64,000 bases of DNA from Kumtagia ephedrae (GCF_003012745.1 NZ_PXYK01000009.1:124001-188000), one strand, 5' to 3'; shown: positions 24,444 to 33,850, numbered from the stretch's first letter. The notes: a model not told the origin generated them from the sequence alone. Numbers and translations: made by a program.

Positions 24444-25418
24444 ATGATCAGAGCCTTCGTCATGGACAACGAGCGGCTGCGCGAAGTGCCGGATCTGCTC
24501 GCCGACCAGCAAAGGGTGATCTGGGCCGACCTGTTCGAACCGACGGACGCCGAGGAAGCGCTCATCGAACGGTGGATCGGCGTCGACGTGCCGACCCGCG
24601 AGGAAATGGAGGAGATCGAGATCTCCTCGCGCCTCTACGCCGAGGCCGGGGCCTATTTCATGACGGCGACGCTGCCCGCCCATGCGGAGGGCGACAATCA
24701 CGTGATCGGCCCGGTCACTTTCGTGATCGCCAAGGACCGCCTGGTGACGGTGCGCTATCACGAGCCCCGCGCCTTCCAGACCTTTCCGATGCGCGCCGAA
24801 AGCGCCGATCTCAACTGCGTCGACGGGAAGGCGATCCTGATCGCCCTGCTCGAAGCAATCGTCGACCGCCTGGCCGACCTTCTGGAACGCGCCAGCCGCG
24901 ACGTCGTCGACCTCGCCCGCGAGATCTTCCATCCGACCGAGAAGAAGGCTTCGAAGCGGGATGTCAATTTCCAGATCATCCTGCGCCGTATCGGCCGCAA
25001 GGAGCAGTTCATCTCCAACGTCCAGGACAGTCTGGTCAGCCTGCAGCGCCTCTCCACCTTCCTGGGCAACGTCGCCATGGCCGGCAATGGCGGCAAAGAT
25101 CTGCGCGGCCGGGTGAAGACGCTGTCGCGGGACGTGCAGTCCCTGGTGTCGCATGCCGAGTCGCTGTCGCAGAAGGTCACCTTCCTGCTCGACGCCACCC
25201 TCGGCATGATCAACATCGAGCAGAACGCCATCATCAAGATCGTCTCGGTGGCGGCGGTGGTGTTCCTGCCGCCCACGCTGGTCGCCTCGGTCTACGGCAT
25301 GAACTTCTCCCACATGCCCGAACTCGAATGGAGCTTCGGCTACCCGCTGGCGATCGGCGTCATGGTGCTGGCGGCAGTCCTGCCCTTCTGGTGGTTCAAG
25401 CAGCGCGGCTGGCTGTAG
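24444..25418 (+). CDS. corA: Magnesium/cobalt transporter CorA
   Basis: A 324-residue CorA-family channel. The N-terminal cytoplasmic alpha/beta domain (about 1-230) has the long stalk helix with NVQDSLVSLQRLSTFLGN; two C-terminal transmembrane helices flank the selectivity motif YGMNF (about 289-293). The signature just before TM1 is IIKIVSVAAVVFLPPTLVAS, and the tail ends KQRGWL. ATG 24444 follows AAGGGAG. It forms pentamers by family knowledge. No Mg-responsive leader could be recognised. Confidence 0.93.
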   Translation: MIRAFVMDNERLREVPDLLADQQRVIWADLFEPTDAEEALIERWIGVDVPTREEMEEIEISSRLYAEAGAYFMTATLPAHAEGDNHVIGPVTFVIAKDRLVTVRYHEPRAFQTFPMRAESADLNCVDGKAILIALLEAIVDRLADLLERASRDVVDLAREIFHPTEKKASKRDVNFQIILRRIGRKEQFISNVQDSLVSLQRLSTFLGNVAMAGNGGKDLRGRVKTLSRDVQSLVSHAESLSQKVTFLLDATLGMINIEQNAIIKIVSVAAVVFLPPTLVASVYGMNFSHMPELEWSFGYPLAIGVMVLAAVLPFWWFKQRGWL

Positions 25419-25477
25419 CTGGCCACATCCGGCTGGCTCTGCTAGGTCGTTCAAAGCTGAACAGGATGAACAAGGGC

Positions 25478-25936
25478 ATGTCCGAAAAGCGCTGGGCCTT
25501 CGAGGATTTCGAGGTGGGAACGACCATCCCCCTCGGCGTCAAGCTGGTGACCGCGGAGGAGATCGTGGCATTCGCTGCCGAGTTCGACCCGCAGCCCATG
25601 CATCTCGACGAGGAGGCCGGCAGGGCAAGCATCCTCGGGGGGCTGTCGGCATCCGGCTGGCACACCTGCTGCATCTTCATGCGCATGATGTGCGACGCCT
25701 TCCTGCTCGACTCCACCTCGCAAGGGGCTCCCGGCATCGACCACGCCCGCTGGAAGAAGCCGGTTCTGGCCGGCGACACGCTGACGGGCCGGAGCACCGT
25801 GCTCGCCAAGCGGACCTCGCAGTCGCGCCCGGCGCTGGGCTTCGTCACCTGCCGGCACGAGCTGCTCAATCAGAAGGGCGAGGTCGTGCTGGAGCTGCAG
25901 AACAGCGGCATGTTCCTCAGGCGGAGCGCGGCATGA
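25478..25936 (+). CDS. MaoC-like hot-dog fold hydratase, copy 1
   Basis: A 152-residue MaoC/R-hydratase-type hot-dog protein. Characteristic segments: FEVGTTIPLGVKLVTAEEIV, the active-site loop EFDPQPMHLDEE with Asp and His in the D-x5-H pattern, and GLSASGWHTCCIFMRMM. Such enzymes add water to enoyl-CoA. A start four codons upstream (25466) is also possible. The end overlaps the next gene by four bases (ATGA), a tandem pair coding for two related subunits or a heterodimer. Confidence 0.85.
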   Translation: MSEKRWAFEDFEVGTTIPLGVKLVTAEEIVAFAAEFDPQPMHLDEEAGRASILGGLSASGWHTCCIFMRMMCDAFLLDSTSQGAPGIDHARWKKPVLAGDTLTGRSTVLAKRTSQSRPALGFVTCRHELLNQKGEVVLELQNSGMFLRRSAA

Positions 25937-26400
25937 CCCTCGACGATTTTCTCCGGCTGGGCGAAACCGTCGAGATCGGCTCCGTCCATTTTCCGGCGGA
26001 CGAGATCAAGGCATTTGCCCAGAAGTTCGACCCGCAGCGCTTTCACGTCGATGAGGCCGCGGCCGAGCATTCGGTCTTCGGCCGCCTCTGCGCCTCGGGC
26101 TGGCACACCGCCGCCGGCTGGATGAAACGCAACGTCGCCGTCCCCGTCGGCGGCGCCACATCCTGGGAAGGGCCGGGGCCGAAGCCGGAGCTCGGCCCCT
26201 CCCCCGGCTTCACCGATCTCAAATGGCTGAAGCCGGTCTATGCCGGCGAGACGGTTTCCTATACCCGCACGATACTCAACCACCGCCCCTTGGCGACACG
26301 GCCCGGTTGGCGGCTGGTGTCGCTGCGCTCGGAGGGCTTCGACTCGACCGGCGACAAGGTGATCGCGTTCGACAGCACCATGCTGGTGAAGGCGGAGTAG
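25933..26400 (+). CDS. MaoC-like hot-dog fold hydratase, copy 2
   Basis: A 155-residue MaoC-type protein paralogous to the preceding one: LRLGETVEIGSVHFPADEI, the active-site loop KFDPQRFHVDEAAAEH, and GRLCASGWHTAAGWMKR. It differs by an insertion of Pro/Gly-rich sequence (about 77-95). The 4-base overlap implies translational coupling and roughly equal amounts, so a heteromeric hydratase is plausible. The CoA substrate is unknown. Convergent with apt. Confidence 0.85.
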   Translation: MTLDDFLRLGETVEIGSVHFPADEIKAFAQKFDPQRFHVDEAAAEHSVFGRLCASGWHTAAGWMKRNVAVPVGGATSWEGPGPKPELGPSPGFTDLKWLKPVYAGETVSYTRTILNHRPLATRPGWRLVSLRSEGFDSTGDKVIAFDSTMLVKAE

Positions 26401-26443
26401 GCGACGGGCGCCTCTCGATAGCGGTGCGTCCTTCCTGTCGCCC

Positions 26444-26989
26444 TCAATGCCCCTCGAAGCCGATCAGCGTCCTGACCGGCACGCCCAGCGCCTCCAGCTT
26501 GGCGCGGCCGCCGAGATCGGGCAGATCGATGACGAAGCAGGCCGCGACGATGTCGGCGCCAATCTGGCGCAGCAGCTTGACCGCCGCCTCAGCGGTGCCG
26601 CCGGTGGCGATCAGGTCGTCGACCAGGATCACCTTCTCGCCGGTCGCCACGCCGTCCTTGTGCATCTCCATCTCGTCGATGCCGTATTCCAGGCTGTAGG
26701 CGACGCGCACGGTCTCGTGCGGCAGCTTGCCTTTCTTGCGGATCGGCACGAAACCGGCCGACAGCTGGTGCGCGATGGCGCCGCCGAGAATGAAGCCGCG
26801 CGCCTCGATGCCGGCGATCTTCTCGATCTTGGTCCCGGCATACGGATGCACCAACTCGTCGATCGCCCGCCGGAAGGCTCGGGCGTCACCGAGCAGCGTG
26901 GTGATGTCGCGGAACAGGATGCCCGGCCTGGGATAATCCGGAATGGTGCGGATCGCCGCAAGCAGCGTGTCTTCGAGGGAGGCTTTCAT
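26444..26989 (-). CDS. apt: Adenine phosphoribosyltransferase
   Basis: A 181-residue purine salvage enzyme that converts adenine and PRPP into AMP. Visible are [34 protein letters not shown], the flexible-loop segment [20 protein letters not shown] and the PRPP-binding motif [17 protein letters not shown]. Length is typical (about 170-180). ATG 26989 is the chosen start and a GGGAGG site precedes it (plus-strand 'gagggaggct' read on the other strand is less clear). It is next to petABC, as often in related genomes (recollection). Confidence 0.94.
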   Translation of the reverse strand: MKASLEDTLLAAIRTIPDYPRPGILFRDITTLLGDARAFRRAIDELVHPYAGTKIEKIAGIEARGFILGGAIAHQLSAGFVPIRKKGKLPHETVRVAYSLEYGIDEMEMHKDGVATGEKVILVDDLIATGGTAEAAVKLLRQIGADIVAACFVIDLPDLGGRAKLEALGVPVRTLIGFEGH

Positions 26990-27091
26990 GACTCCAGATA
27001 ATACGCGAACAGATGCCTGCACAATGCCAAAGCGCAAGCTGCAACAGGCAGGGTCCTGTCGGGGGGCCTGTAGGCTAAGCTTGCCACCCCC

Positions 27092-27120
27092 TTGATACCC
27101 CCCCTGTTCGAGATTATTGT
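27092..27120 (+). promoter_or_regulatory. Candidate promoter of the MazF-type TA pair
   Basis: TTGATA (27092-27097) and TATTGT (27115-27120) are separated by exactly 17 bases, a good sigma-70-type fit, 21 bases before the start codon at 27141. The spacer contains a run of seven Cs. Confidence 0.5.
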
Positions 27121-27140
27121 CGCCTGAGCGGAGAATGCCC

Positions 27141-27494
27141 ATGCAGCCGACCATATCCATAGAAGACACCACCATTTGGATTAGCCACGTCAAGGACGCA
27201 AAGCTCAAGCAGCGCTTGGATCAAATGGAAGAAAACGACACAATCCACCTCGTGGCTGATGGGGTCGTAGGACGATGGGTTAAAATGAGACGCGGCAGGG
27301 ACGGTAGGCCGACACGCGGGATCAGGCCGGATGGCGAGATGAAGAGCATCTGGAACGAATGGTTCCGCCAGCGCAAAGGCGACCGGATCATCGTCCACGA
27401 AGTCCGGTTGGCCGACGACTATCTGAGGGAAGGCTCGGTTCTCTTCTCCGAATGGGAAAGCCCGGAGGACGAAGAGGCTTTCCGTGATCTTTGA
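27141..27494 (+). CDS. Putative antitoxin of a MazF/PemK pair
   Basis: A 117-residue soluble protein ending in an acidic tail, [17 protein letters not shown], which resembles the toxin-neutralising tails of MazE/PemI-type antitoxins. The N-terminal part ([39 protein letters not shown]) is neither an obvious AbrB nor ribbon-helix-helix domain. ATG 27141 is set by GGAG at a spacing of eight; ATG 27135 is too close to it. It overlaps the MazF-like gene by 11 bases, which with the tail supports the antitoxin role (inference). Confidence 0.65.
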   Translation: MQPTISIEDTTIWISHVKDAKLKQRLDQMEENDTIHLVADGVVGRWVKMRRGRDGRPTRGIRPDGEMKSIWNEWFRQRKGDRIIVHEVRLADDYLREGSVLFSEWESPEDEEAFRDL

Positions 27495-27816
27495 TCGTTA
27501 CCAGGTCGTCGTCGTTCCCTATCCATTCCATGAAAGGCCGATCACAAAGCGGCGGCCGGCGTTGGTTCTGTCGGGCAGGCGGTTCAATGAGGAAAACGAC
27601 CAGACGTGGGTTGCGATGATCACTACGGCAAGGGAAACGAGATGGCCAAGCGATGTTGCGATCAAGGATCTGGAGACCGCAGGACTTAAGCATCCATGCG
27701 TACTGCGGTTCCGCTTCCAGACGTTGCCAAACCAGATCTTCGTCAGGGCAATCGGCCAACTCGCCGGTCTCGACCGACTGGCCTGCGAGAGACAACTCGC
27801 TAGTATGCTACTCTAG
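27484..27816 (+). CDS. MazF/PemK-family toxin (endoribonuclease)
   Basis: A 110-residue protein with the CcdB/PemK beta-barrel pattern: [20 protein letters not shown], the RRPALVLSGRR segment carrying the catalytic-type Arg, and WVAMITTARETRWPSDV with the conserved Thr. Known members cleave mRNA. GTG 27484 lies inside the end of the upstream gene. Unlike the PIN and HicA toxins of this window its frame is intact. It is followed by a hairpin shared with petC. Confidence 0.8.
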   Translation: MIFDRYQVVVVPYPFHERPITKRRPALVLSGRRFNEENDQTWVAMITTARETRWPSDVAIKDLETAGLKHPCVLRFRFQTLPNQIFVRAIGQLAGLDRLACERQLASMLL

Positions 27817-27826
27817 CGGAACGAAA

Positions 27827-27846
27827 AGGGCGCCTTCCGGCGCCCT
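27827..27846 (-). terminator. Rho-independent terminator of petABC
   Basis: AGGGCGCC (27827-27834) pairs with GGCGCCCT (27839-27846) around TTCC; on the minus strand it runs into TTTTCGTT. It lies 27 bases beyond the petC stop and may also stop the convergent MazF transcript. Confidence 0.8.
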
Positions 27847-27873
27847 CGGTTCGCGAACGCCCGACCGATCCGA

Positions 27874-28740
27874 TCAGTGCGGCACGGCCGACCACACCTT
27901 GCGCTTGGTGAGATAGACCAGCCCGGCGAACAGGATCAGGAAGGCGATGACGCTGAAGCCCGTCTGCTTGCGCGCCACCATGTGCGGCTCGGCCGCCCAC
28001 ATCAGGAAGGCCGCGACGTCGCGCGAATACTGGTCGACCGTCTCCGGCGAGCCGTCCTCGTAACTGACCTGGCCGTCGGTGATCGGCTGCGCCATGGCCA
28101 GCGACTTGCCGGCGATGAAATACGGGTTGTAGTGCGTGCCCGCGGCGATCTCCATGCCTTCCGGCGCCTCGTGACCGTAGCCCGTCAGCAGCGCGTGGAT
28201 GTAGTCCGGCCCGCCCTCGGCATATTGCGTGAAGATGTCGAACACGAAGGTCGGGAAGCCGCGCTCCACCGCGCGCGCCTTGGCGATCAGCGAAAAATCT
28301 GGCGGCACGGCGCCGTTGTTGGCGGCGGCCGCCGCCGCGCTGTTCGGATAGGGCGACGGGAAATGGTCGGACGGGATCGCCGGCCGCTGGAACATCTCGC
28401 CGTCGGCATTCGGTCCGTCCTCGACCTCGTACTCGGCGGCGAGCGTCTTAACCTGCGCCTCGGAATAGCCGAGATCCTCCAGCGTGCGGAACGCCACCAG
28501 TTCCATCGAATGGCAGGCCGAGCAGACCTCGCGGTAGATCTTGAGGCCGCGCTGCAGCTGTGCCTTGTCGTAGGTGCCGAACGGCCCGGCGAAGGACCAG
28601 TCCATCTCGGCCGGCTTGTGGATCGGGAAATGCGTCGGCTCGGCCGCGCTGTGCCCTTCCTCTTCCGCGGCAGCCGCCACGCCGAGCGTGCAGGCGAACG
28701 CCAGGGAGGCCGCGGCTACGCCTTTGAGAATCTTGTTCAT
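27874..28740 (-). CDS. petC: Cytochrome c1 subunit of the bc1 complex
   Basis: A 288-residue periplasm-facing haem protein. Signal peptide of about 25 residues ends AAAAEE; haem is bound covalently at CSACH; a single C-terminal anchor helix (GFSVIAFLILFAGLVYLTKR) is followed by a short cytoplasmic tail. It takes electrons from the Rieske protein and passes them to soluble cytochrome c. It is a separate polypeptide, not the fused cytochrome b/c1 (fbcH) of Bradyrhizobium. Last gene of petABC, 29 bases after petB. Confidence 0.95.
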   Translation of the reverse strand: MNKILKGVAAASLAFACTLGVAAAAEEEGHSAAEPTHFPIHKPAEMDWSFAGPFGTYDKAQLQRGLKIYREVCSACHSMELVAFRTLEDLGYSEAQVKTLAAEYEVEDGPNADGEMFQRPAIPSDHFPSPYPNSAAAAAANNGAVPPDFSLIAKARAVERGFPTFVFDIFTQYAEGGPDYIHALLTGYGHEAPEGMEIAAGTHYNPYFIAGKSLAMAQPITDGQVSYEDGSPETVDQYSRDVAAFLMWAAEPHMVARKQTGFSVIAFLILFAGLVYLTKRKVWSAVPH

Positions 28741-28769
28741 GCGGAAAGTCCCTCTCGAGATTCTCTGGC

Positions 28770-30113
28770 TCAGACCTTGGTTTCCGGCGCGGCGGTGGCG
28801 CCGGCGAGTTGGCCGGCTCCGGCCTTGTTCTTCTCCAGCACCGCCTCGGTGATCGAGTTCGGCAGGCGGCGCGGCGTCTCGATCAGGCCGAGGACGGGCA
28901 TGATCACGATGAAGAAGCCGAAGTAGTAGAGCGTGGATAGCTGGGAGTAGCCGACATAGTTGCCCCTGAACTCGCCGGCGAACAGCAGCGTCAGCAGTCC
29001 GCCGCCTTCCGCCGGCCGCGAGCCGAGCCAGCCGAGGAAGATGGCATTGGCCACGAAGAGCCAGAAGAACAGCTTGTACCAGGGGCGGTAGACGGCCGAG
29101 CGCACCTTCGACGTGTCGAGCCACGGCACGATGAACAGCACCGCGATCGAGCCGAACATGGCCAGCACGCCGCCGAGCTTGGAGTCGATCGGCCCGATGT
29201 TGAAGGTGATGGCGCGCAGGATCGCGTAGAACGGCAGGTAGTACCATTCCGGAACGATGTGCGCCGGCGTCTTCAGCGGATCGGCCACGATATAGTTGTC
29301 GGGGTGGCCGAGATAGTTCGGGATGTAGAACACGAACCAGGCGAAGAACAGCAGGAACAGCACCATGGCGAAGCCGTCCTTGATCGTCGCATAGGGCGTG
29401 AAGGCGACGGTGTCGGTCTTGGACTTCACCTCGATGCCGGTCGGGTTGGTCTGGCCGACGACGTGCAGCGCCCAGACGTGCAGCACGACGACGCCGGCGA
29501 TCATGAACGGCAGCAGGTAATGCAGCGCGAAGAAGCGGTTGAGCGTCGGGTTGTCCACGGCGAAGCCGCCGAGCAGCAGCTGCTGGATCCAGTCGCCAAC
29601 CAGCGGGATGGCGGTGAAGAAGCCGGTGATGACGGTGGCGCCCCAGAAGGACATCTGGCCCCAGGGCAGCACGTAGCCCATGAAGCCCGTCGCCATCATC
29701 AGCAGGTAGATGATGCAGCCGAGGATCCACAGGAGCTCGCGCGGCGCCTTGTAGGAGCCGTAATAGAGGCCGCGGAAGATGTGGATGTAGACGGCGATGA
29801 AGAACATCGAGGCGCCGTTGGAATGCAGGTAGCGCAGCAGCCAGCCCGAATTCACGTCGCGCATGATCTTCTCGACCGAGTGGAAGGCCAGCGTCGTGTC
29901 CGCGGTGTAGTGCATGGCCAGCACCACGCCGGTCAGGATCTGCGACACCAGCATGATCGCGAGAATGCCGCCGAAGGTGTAGGCGTAGTTCAGGTTGCGC
30001 GGCACCGGATAGGCGATGAAGGAATCATACACCAGCCGCGGCAGCGGCATGCGTGCGTCGATCCACTTTCCAAGGCCAGACTTCGGCGTATAGGTCGAGT
30101 GTCCACCGCTCAT
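28770..30113 (-). CDS. petB: Cytochrome b subunit of the bc1 complex
   Basis: A 447-residue integral membrane protein with eight helices. Haem ligand histidines lie in [11 protein letters not shown] and [10 protein letters not shown] and in [12 protein letters not shown] and [10 protein letters not shown]; the quinol-oxidation site has the PEWY motif ([14 protein letters not shown]). The C-terminal tail beyond residue 420 is Ala/Lys-rich. Start ATG 30113 ([13 protein letters not shown]). It carries the two b haems of the Q cycle. Middle gene of petABC, 19 bases after petA. Confidence 0.96.
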   Translation of the reverse strand: MSGGHSTYTPKSGLGKWIDARMPLPRLVYDSFIAYPVPRNLNYAYTFGGILAIMLVSQILTGVVLAMHYTADTTLAFHSVEKIMRDVNSGWLLRYLHSNGASMFFIAVYIHIFRGLYYGSYKAPRELLWILGCIIYLLMMATGFMGYVLPWGQMSFWGATVITGFFTAIPLVGDWIQQLLLGGFAVDNPTLNRFFALHYLLPFMIAGVVVLHVWALHVVGQTNPTGIEVKSKTDTVAFTPYATIKDGFAMVLFLLFFAWFVFYIPNYLGHPDNYIVADPLKTPAHIVPEWYYLPFYAILRAITFNIGPIDSKLGGVLAMFGSIAVLFIVPWLDTSKVRSAVYRPWYKLFFWLFVANAIFLGWLGSRPAEGGGLLTLLFAGEFRGNYVGYSQLSTLYYFGFFIVIMPVLGLIETPRRLPNSITEAVLEKNKAGAGQLAGATAAPETKV

Positions 30114-30132
30114 GATGTGTCCCCCTGCAGCC

Positions 30133-30696
30133 TCAGCCGATGCGGATCTTGGTGTCGGAAACGAAGGCGAAGACCGGGACGGCAAGGTTCTCCGGAGCCG
30201 GGCCTTTGCGGATGCGTCCGGCAGTGTCGTAGTGCGAGCCATGGCAGGGGCAGAACCAGCCGCCGAAATCGCCCTGCTGGCCCAGCGGCACGCAGCCGAG
30301 ATGCGTGCACACGCCGATCATCACAAGCCAGTTTTCCTTGCCGTCGCCCGCCGCGCGATCCTGGTCGGTTGCCGGTGCGTCGGCCGGCAGGTTGGCGTTG
30401 CGAGCGACCGGGTCCTTGAGCTCCGCCACCGGCACGGCCTTCGCTGCCTCGATCTCCTGAGGCGTGCGGTTGCGGATGAAGACCGGCCTGCCGCGCCACT
30501 TCGCCGTCAGCGACATGCCGGGCTCGAGCGCCGTCACGTCGACCTCGATCGAGGCCAGTGCAAGCGTGGAAGCGTCCGGGCGCATCTGGTCGATGAAAGG
30601 CCATGCCACGGCACCGGCGCCGACGACACCCGCCATGCCCGTTGCAATGTAGAGAAAATCGCGGCGGGTGGGTTCGATCGTATCGTTAGCGCTCAC
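30133..30696 (-). CDS. petA: Rieske iron-sulfur subunit of the bc1 complex
   Basis: A 187-residue protein with a twin-arginine-type N-terminus ([12 protein letters not shown]) whose hydrophobic segment (about 16-34) remains as membrane anchor, then the [2Fe-2S] domain with [11 protein letters not shown] and [11 protein letters not shown] giving the two Cys/His ligand pairs. Length is usual (about 190). GTG 30696 is the start, with AAAGGA upstream. First gene of petABC. PetR/PetP, encoded at 6.0-7.3 kb, are the likely regulators by analogy with Rhodobacter. Confidence 0.95.
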   Translation of the reverse strand: MSANDTIEPTRRDFLYIATGMAGVVGAGAVAWPFIDQMRPDASTLALASIEVDVTALEPGMSLTAKWRGRPVFIRNRTPQEIEAAKAVPVAELKDPVARNANLPADAPATDQDRAAGDGKENWLVMIGVCTHLGCVPLGQQGDFGGWFCPCHGSHYDTAGRIRKGPAPENLAVPVFAFVSDTKIRIG

Positions 30697-31005
30697 GGAA
30701 CTGGCATCCTTTCGCCTTACCCCTTGCCGGTGGCAGAGCCTTGGTTCCGCTCAATACGCCGACCCGCATTCGCGTGGCGAAACGGGCTGGCGAAGTCCTC
30801 CGGCATTCGCGGTTGGTTTATGCGCGAAGATATCGCTTGTCCAGACGGTGGACCCCGGGACGGCAGATTGTCGCGGGGATAGCCTTGACGGCCACTGGTT
30901 TGACGCACAGTTGAGAATGAAGCATCGTAGCGTATGCCCGGGGCGCCCATGAATGCACCCTCCAAAACCCCAACCATCACCATGGTCGTCAGGGTGCCGG
31001 CAGGC
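30697..31005. other. Intergenic region with presumed petABC promoter
   Basis: These 309 bases between petA and the DUF6665 gene, both on the minus strand, carry no convincing gene. The petABC promoter must lie here on the minus strand, but I could not single out a clear -35/-10 pair or PetR site. Overlapping frames on both strands have no start signals. Confidence 0.4.
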
Positions 31006-31320
31006 TCACTTCGCCCCCAGCCTCGCCAGCACCTCGCGCGGAATGCCGTAGTCGCGGATGACGTCGTCGTGGCGCCTGAGGCCGCACAACTCGCGCTGGA
31101 CGAAATAGCCATAGACCGCCTCGGCCGCTTCGCTGAGCAGCGCCCTGCGTTGGTCGGCCTCACCCTGGTGGGCGCGAAGCCGCGCCATGACCGCCTCGAC
31201 CTTGCGTCCGGCCGTGCCGAGCGAGGTAGCCATCTCGGCGACGATCTCGTAGTCGAGCACCTCGAGGCCGGTGTGGCCGCGCGCCGCGAGATCGGTGCTG
31301 CCGGGCAGTTTCAACGCCAT
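31006..31320 (-). CDS. DUF6665-like small protein
   Basis: A 104-residue soluble helical protein: LDYEIVAEMATSLGTAGRKV, then a Leu/Ala-rich helix (AVMARLRAHQG) and the C-terminal YFVQRELCGLRRHDDVIRDY segment followed by GIPREVLARLG. I recognise this as the DUF6665 group of Rhizobiales; function unknown. It starts five bases after the stop of the upstream GNAT gene, so both are probably one transcript. The single Cys and the RHD motif do not suggest a known activity. Confidence 0.65.
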   Translation of the reverse strand: MALKLPGSTDLAARGHTGLEVLDYEIVAEMATSLGTAGRKVEAVMARLRAHQGEADQRRALLSEAAEAVYGYFVQRELCGLRRHDDVIRDYGIPREVLARLGAK

Positions 31321-31325
31321 GACGG

Positions 31326-31811
31326 TCAGTTCCCCTGCCGTCCGCGCGTCGGGGGTCGCGCCAATCGCATGCGGTGCGTGGCGAATTCCTCGCCCTCCAC
31401 CGGCTCAAAGCCTAGCGCCTCGTAGAAGCCGAAGGCTGTTTGCGCCGACCGCGTGTTGAGCACAGGAAAATGCTTCCGGGCCTTGTCGATGGCACTCCAC
31501 ACCAGCTGCCGGCCGACACCATTCATGCGGTGCGCCGTGCCGACATAGAGATGTCGCACGCGGCCCTCGCGTCGTCCTTTCACGTAGGGATCGACATTGA
31601 GCCCGCACACACCGGCAAGTTCTTTCTCCAGCCACGCCCCGAACAGCGCCTCGCCGCGCTTGTCGAATCGGTTGCGGCCATCCTCCCAGTTGTTCGCGAG
31701 GGTAACGAGCATCCAAAACCCTTCCTTCCGGCTTTCCTCCGCCAGCGCGGCGAACGCCTCGTGATCTGGGTCCAGGCGCTTGATTCGGTAGCGTGGTGTG
31801 CGGGCCAGCAT
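31326..31811 (-). CDS. GNAT family N-acetyltransferase
   Basis: A 161-residue acetyltransferase: ELAGVCGLNVDPYV strand, acetyl-CoA loop RHLYVGTAHRMNGVGRQLVW, and C-terminal LNTRSAQTAFGFYEALGFEP with the conserved Tyr/Phe region. ATG 31811 is preferred to 31871, whose extra codons lie in non-coding sequence. It is upstream of and nearly touches the DUF6665 gene. Substrate unknown; the FxxAL pattern suggests action on small amines or protein N-termini but this is a guess. Confidence 0.82.
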   Translation of the reverse strand: MLARTPRYRIKRLDPDHEAFAALAEESRKEGFWMLVTLANNWEDGRNRFDKRGEALFGAWLEKELAGVCGLNVDPYVKGRREGRVRHLYVGTAHRMNGVGRQLVWSAIDKARKHFPVLNTRSAQTAFGFYEALGFEPVEGEEFATHRMRLARPPTRGRQGN

Positions 31812-31904
31812 GGCATCGCTCCATGAAAATCGGCATGCAGGTAAATGGGCATCGGCGGCGGGGAAAACCACCGCCTCCGCCCGCCCACGTGAGTTTCGGC
31901 AGAC

Positions 31905-33773
31905 CTATTCTGCCGCCAACCGGTCGGGCAGGAAGCCACCAGACTGCCTCTTCCACAATTGCGCATAGAGGCCGCCCCTGGCGATCAGCGCCTCATGCGT
32001 GCCCTCCTCGACGACCCGGCCCCGGTCGAGCACGATCAGTCGGTCGAGAGCCGCGATGGTCGAGAGCCGATGCGCGATGGCGATGACCGTCTTGCCTTCC
32101 ATCAGCCGGTAGAGATTGTCCTGGATGGCCGCCTCGACCTCCGAATCGAGCGCCGAGGTCGCCTCGTCGAGGATGAGGATCGGCGCGTCCTTCAGCATCA
32201 TGCGGGCAATCGCGATGCGCTGGCGCTGGCCGCCGGAAAGCTTGACGCCGCGCTCGCCGACATGCGCGTCGTAGCCTTTGCGGCCGCGTGGATCGGCCAC
32301 GCCCTTGATGAACTCATGGGCGGCCGCGCGCTTCGCCGCGTCCTCGATCTCGGCATGACCAGCGCCGGCGCGGCCGTAGCCGATATTGTCGTGGATGGAG
32401 CGGTGCATCAGCATCGCCTCCTGGCTGACCACGCCGAACTGGGCGCGCAGCGACGCTTGCGTTACCGAGCGCACGTCCTCGCCGTCGATCAGCACCCTGC
32501 CCTTCTCGACATCGAACAGGCGCAACGCCAGGTTGACGATGGTCGTCTTGCCGGCGCCCGACGGCCCGACCAGCGCCACCCGTTCACCGGAACGGATGTG
32601 CAGGTTCAGGTTCTCGATCACCCCGCCCCCCTTGCCGTAATGGAAGGAGACGTTTTCGAAACGGATGTCGCCCTTGGCCCGCGGCAGCACGGCTGCGTCG
32701 GTCGTGTCGCGGATCGCCGGCTCGACCGAGATGGTGCGCGTCGCGTCCTGCACGGTGGCGTAGTTGCGGATCAGCCCGTTGATGTTGAACATCATCCAGC
32801 CCGACATCTGGTTCAGCCGGAACACCAGGCCCATCGCCGCCGCGACGGCTCCCGTGGAAATCTCGCCGCGCGAAAAACTAAGCATGCACAGCGCCGCGAT
32901 CACGCTCATCATGATGCCGTTGAGCAGTGCCACGGAGGAACGGACGGTGGTGACGGCCCGGGTCAGCCTTTTCACCGCGGCAAGAAAACGCTCCAGCCCG
33001 TCGCGGATATAGGCGTGCTCGCGCCGGCCGCTGTCGAACAGCTTTACCGCCATGATGTTGGTGAAGGCATCGACCAGGCGGCCGTTGAAGATCGAGCGCT
33101 CGTCGGCGGTCGCCCGGCCCGCCCGTCGCATCTCCGGCAGCAGGAAGTAGACGATCGCCGCATAGCCGGCGAACCACAGCGCCACCACCACGCCCATCCA
33201 CGGATCAACGGAAACCAGGATCGTGATCGCCAGCACGATGAAGGTCAGGAACGACCACATGGTCTGCAGCACGTTGAGGATGAAGTCGCCGACGGCCTCG
33301 CCGCCTTGCATGATCTTGGTGGCGATCCGCCCGGCGAAGTCGTTCTGGTAGAAATCGTAGGGCTGCTCGATGACCCGGCGGAACGCCTGCCAGCGCACCA
33401 TCGAGAAGAAGCCCGGCACCACCACCTGCTGCTCGACCACGGCGGAGGCGATCATGACGATGGTGCGCACCACGAGCAGTAGAGCGAGCAGGCCTGCGAG
33501 TTCCCGCCAATGGTCGGTGAACAGCGTTGCCGGATTGGCGTGGTCGAGCAGGTCGATCAGCCAGCCGACGGCCCAGTAGAGCGCAGCGTCCACCGCGCCG
33601 GCCGCACCGCCGACGAGGAGCAGCAGCACGAACGGCCAGCGCGCCTGGTTGGCGAAATACAGGATGAAACGCCACGCATCCTGCGGCAGCACCTCGCGGT
33701 CGGTGTCCTGGAACGCGTCGACGGAATTCTCGACCCGCTGCCACAGCCGTTCGCGAAAGCCGGTCTCATTCAT
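31905..33773 (-). CDS. ABC exporter, fused permease/ATPase, copy 1
   Basis: A 622-residue type IV ABC exporter half-transporter: six-helix permease (about 35-340) followed by the ATPase (about 370-610) with Walker A GPSGAGKTT, Q-loop VVSQE, signature LSGGQRQRIAIA, Walker B ILILDEATSALDSE and switch His in AIAHRLST. ATG 33773 is used; upstream codons precede a promoter-like stretch. It is a close paralogue of the gene at 34591-36453 (last 180 residues nearly identical), so the pair may work as a heterodimer. Substrate unknown. Confidence 0.9.
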   Translation of the reverse strand: MNETGFRERLWQRVENSVDAFQDTDREVLPQDAWRFILYFANQARWPFVLLLLVGGAAGAVDAALYWAVGWLIDLLDHANPATLFTDHWRELAGLLALLLVVRTIVMIASAVVEQQVVVPGFFSMVRWQAFRRVIEQPYDFYQNDFAGRIATKIMQGGEAVGDFILNVLQTMWSFLTFIVLAITILVSVDPWMGVVVALWFAGYAAIVYFLLPEMRRAGRATADERSIFNGRLVDAFTNIMAVKLFDSGRREHAYIRDGLERFLAAVKRLTRAVTTVRSSVALLNGIMMSVIAALCMLSFSRGEISTGAVAAAMGLVFRLNQMSGWMMFNINGLIRNYATVQDATRTISVEPAIRDTTDAAVLPRAKGDIRFENVSFHYGKGGGVIENLNLHIRSGERVALVGPSGAGKTTIVNLALRLFDVEKGRVLIDGEDVRSVTQASLRAQFGVVSQEAMLMHRSIHDNIGYGRAGAGHAEIEDAAKRAAAHEFIKGVADPRGRKGYDAHVGERGVKLSGGQRQRIAIARMMLKDAPILILDEATSALDSEVEAAIQDNLYRLMEGKTVIAIAHRLSTIAALDRLIVLDRGRVVEEGTHEALIARGGLYAQLWKRQSGGFLPDRLAAE

Positions 33774-33850
33774 GCAGCAGCCTTTCGCGGGCTCGAGTCG
33801 CAGTTCGCACAAAAATGTGCGATACTTCTGCCTGGGCAACGGGTGGCGAC

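Noticed and set aside
30112-31163. Overlapping frames around the petA promoter (both strands)
   Set aside because: They are antisense to petA or lie in its promoter region, with no start signals.
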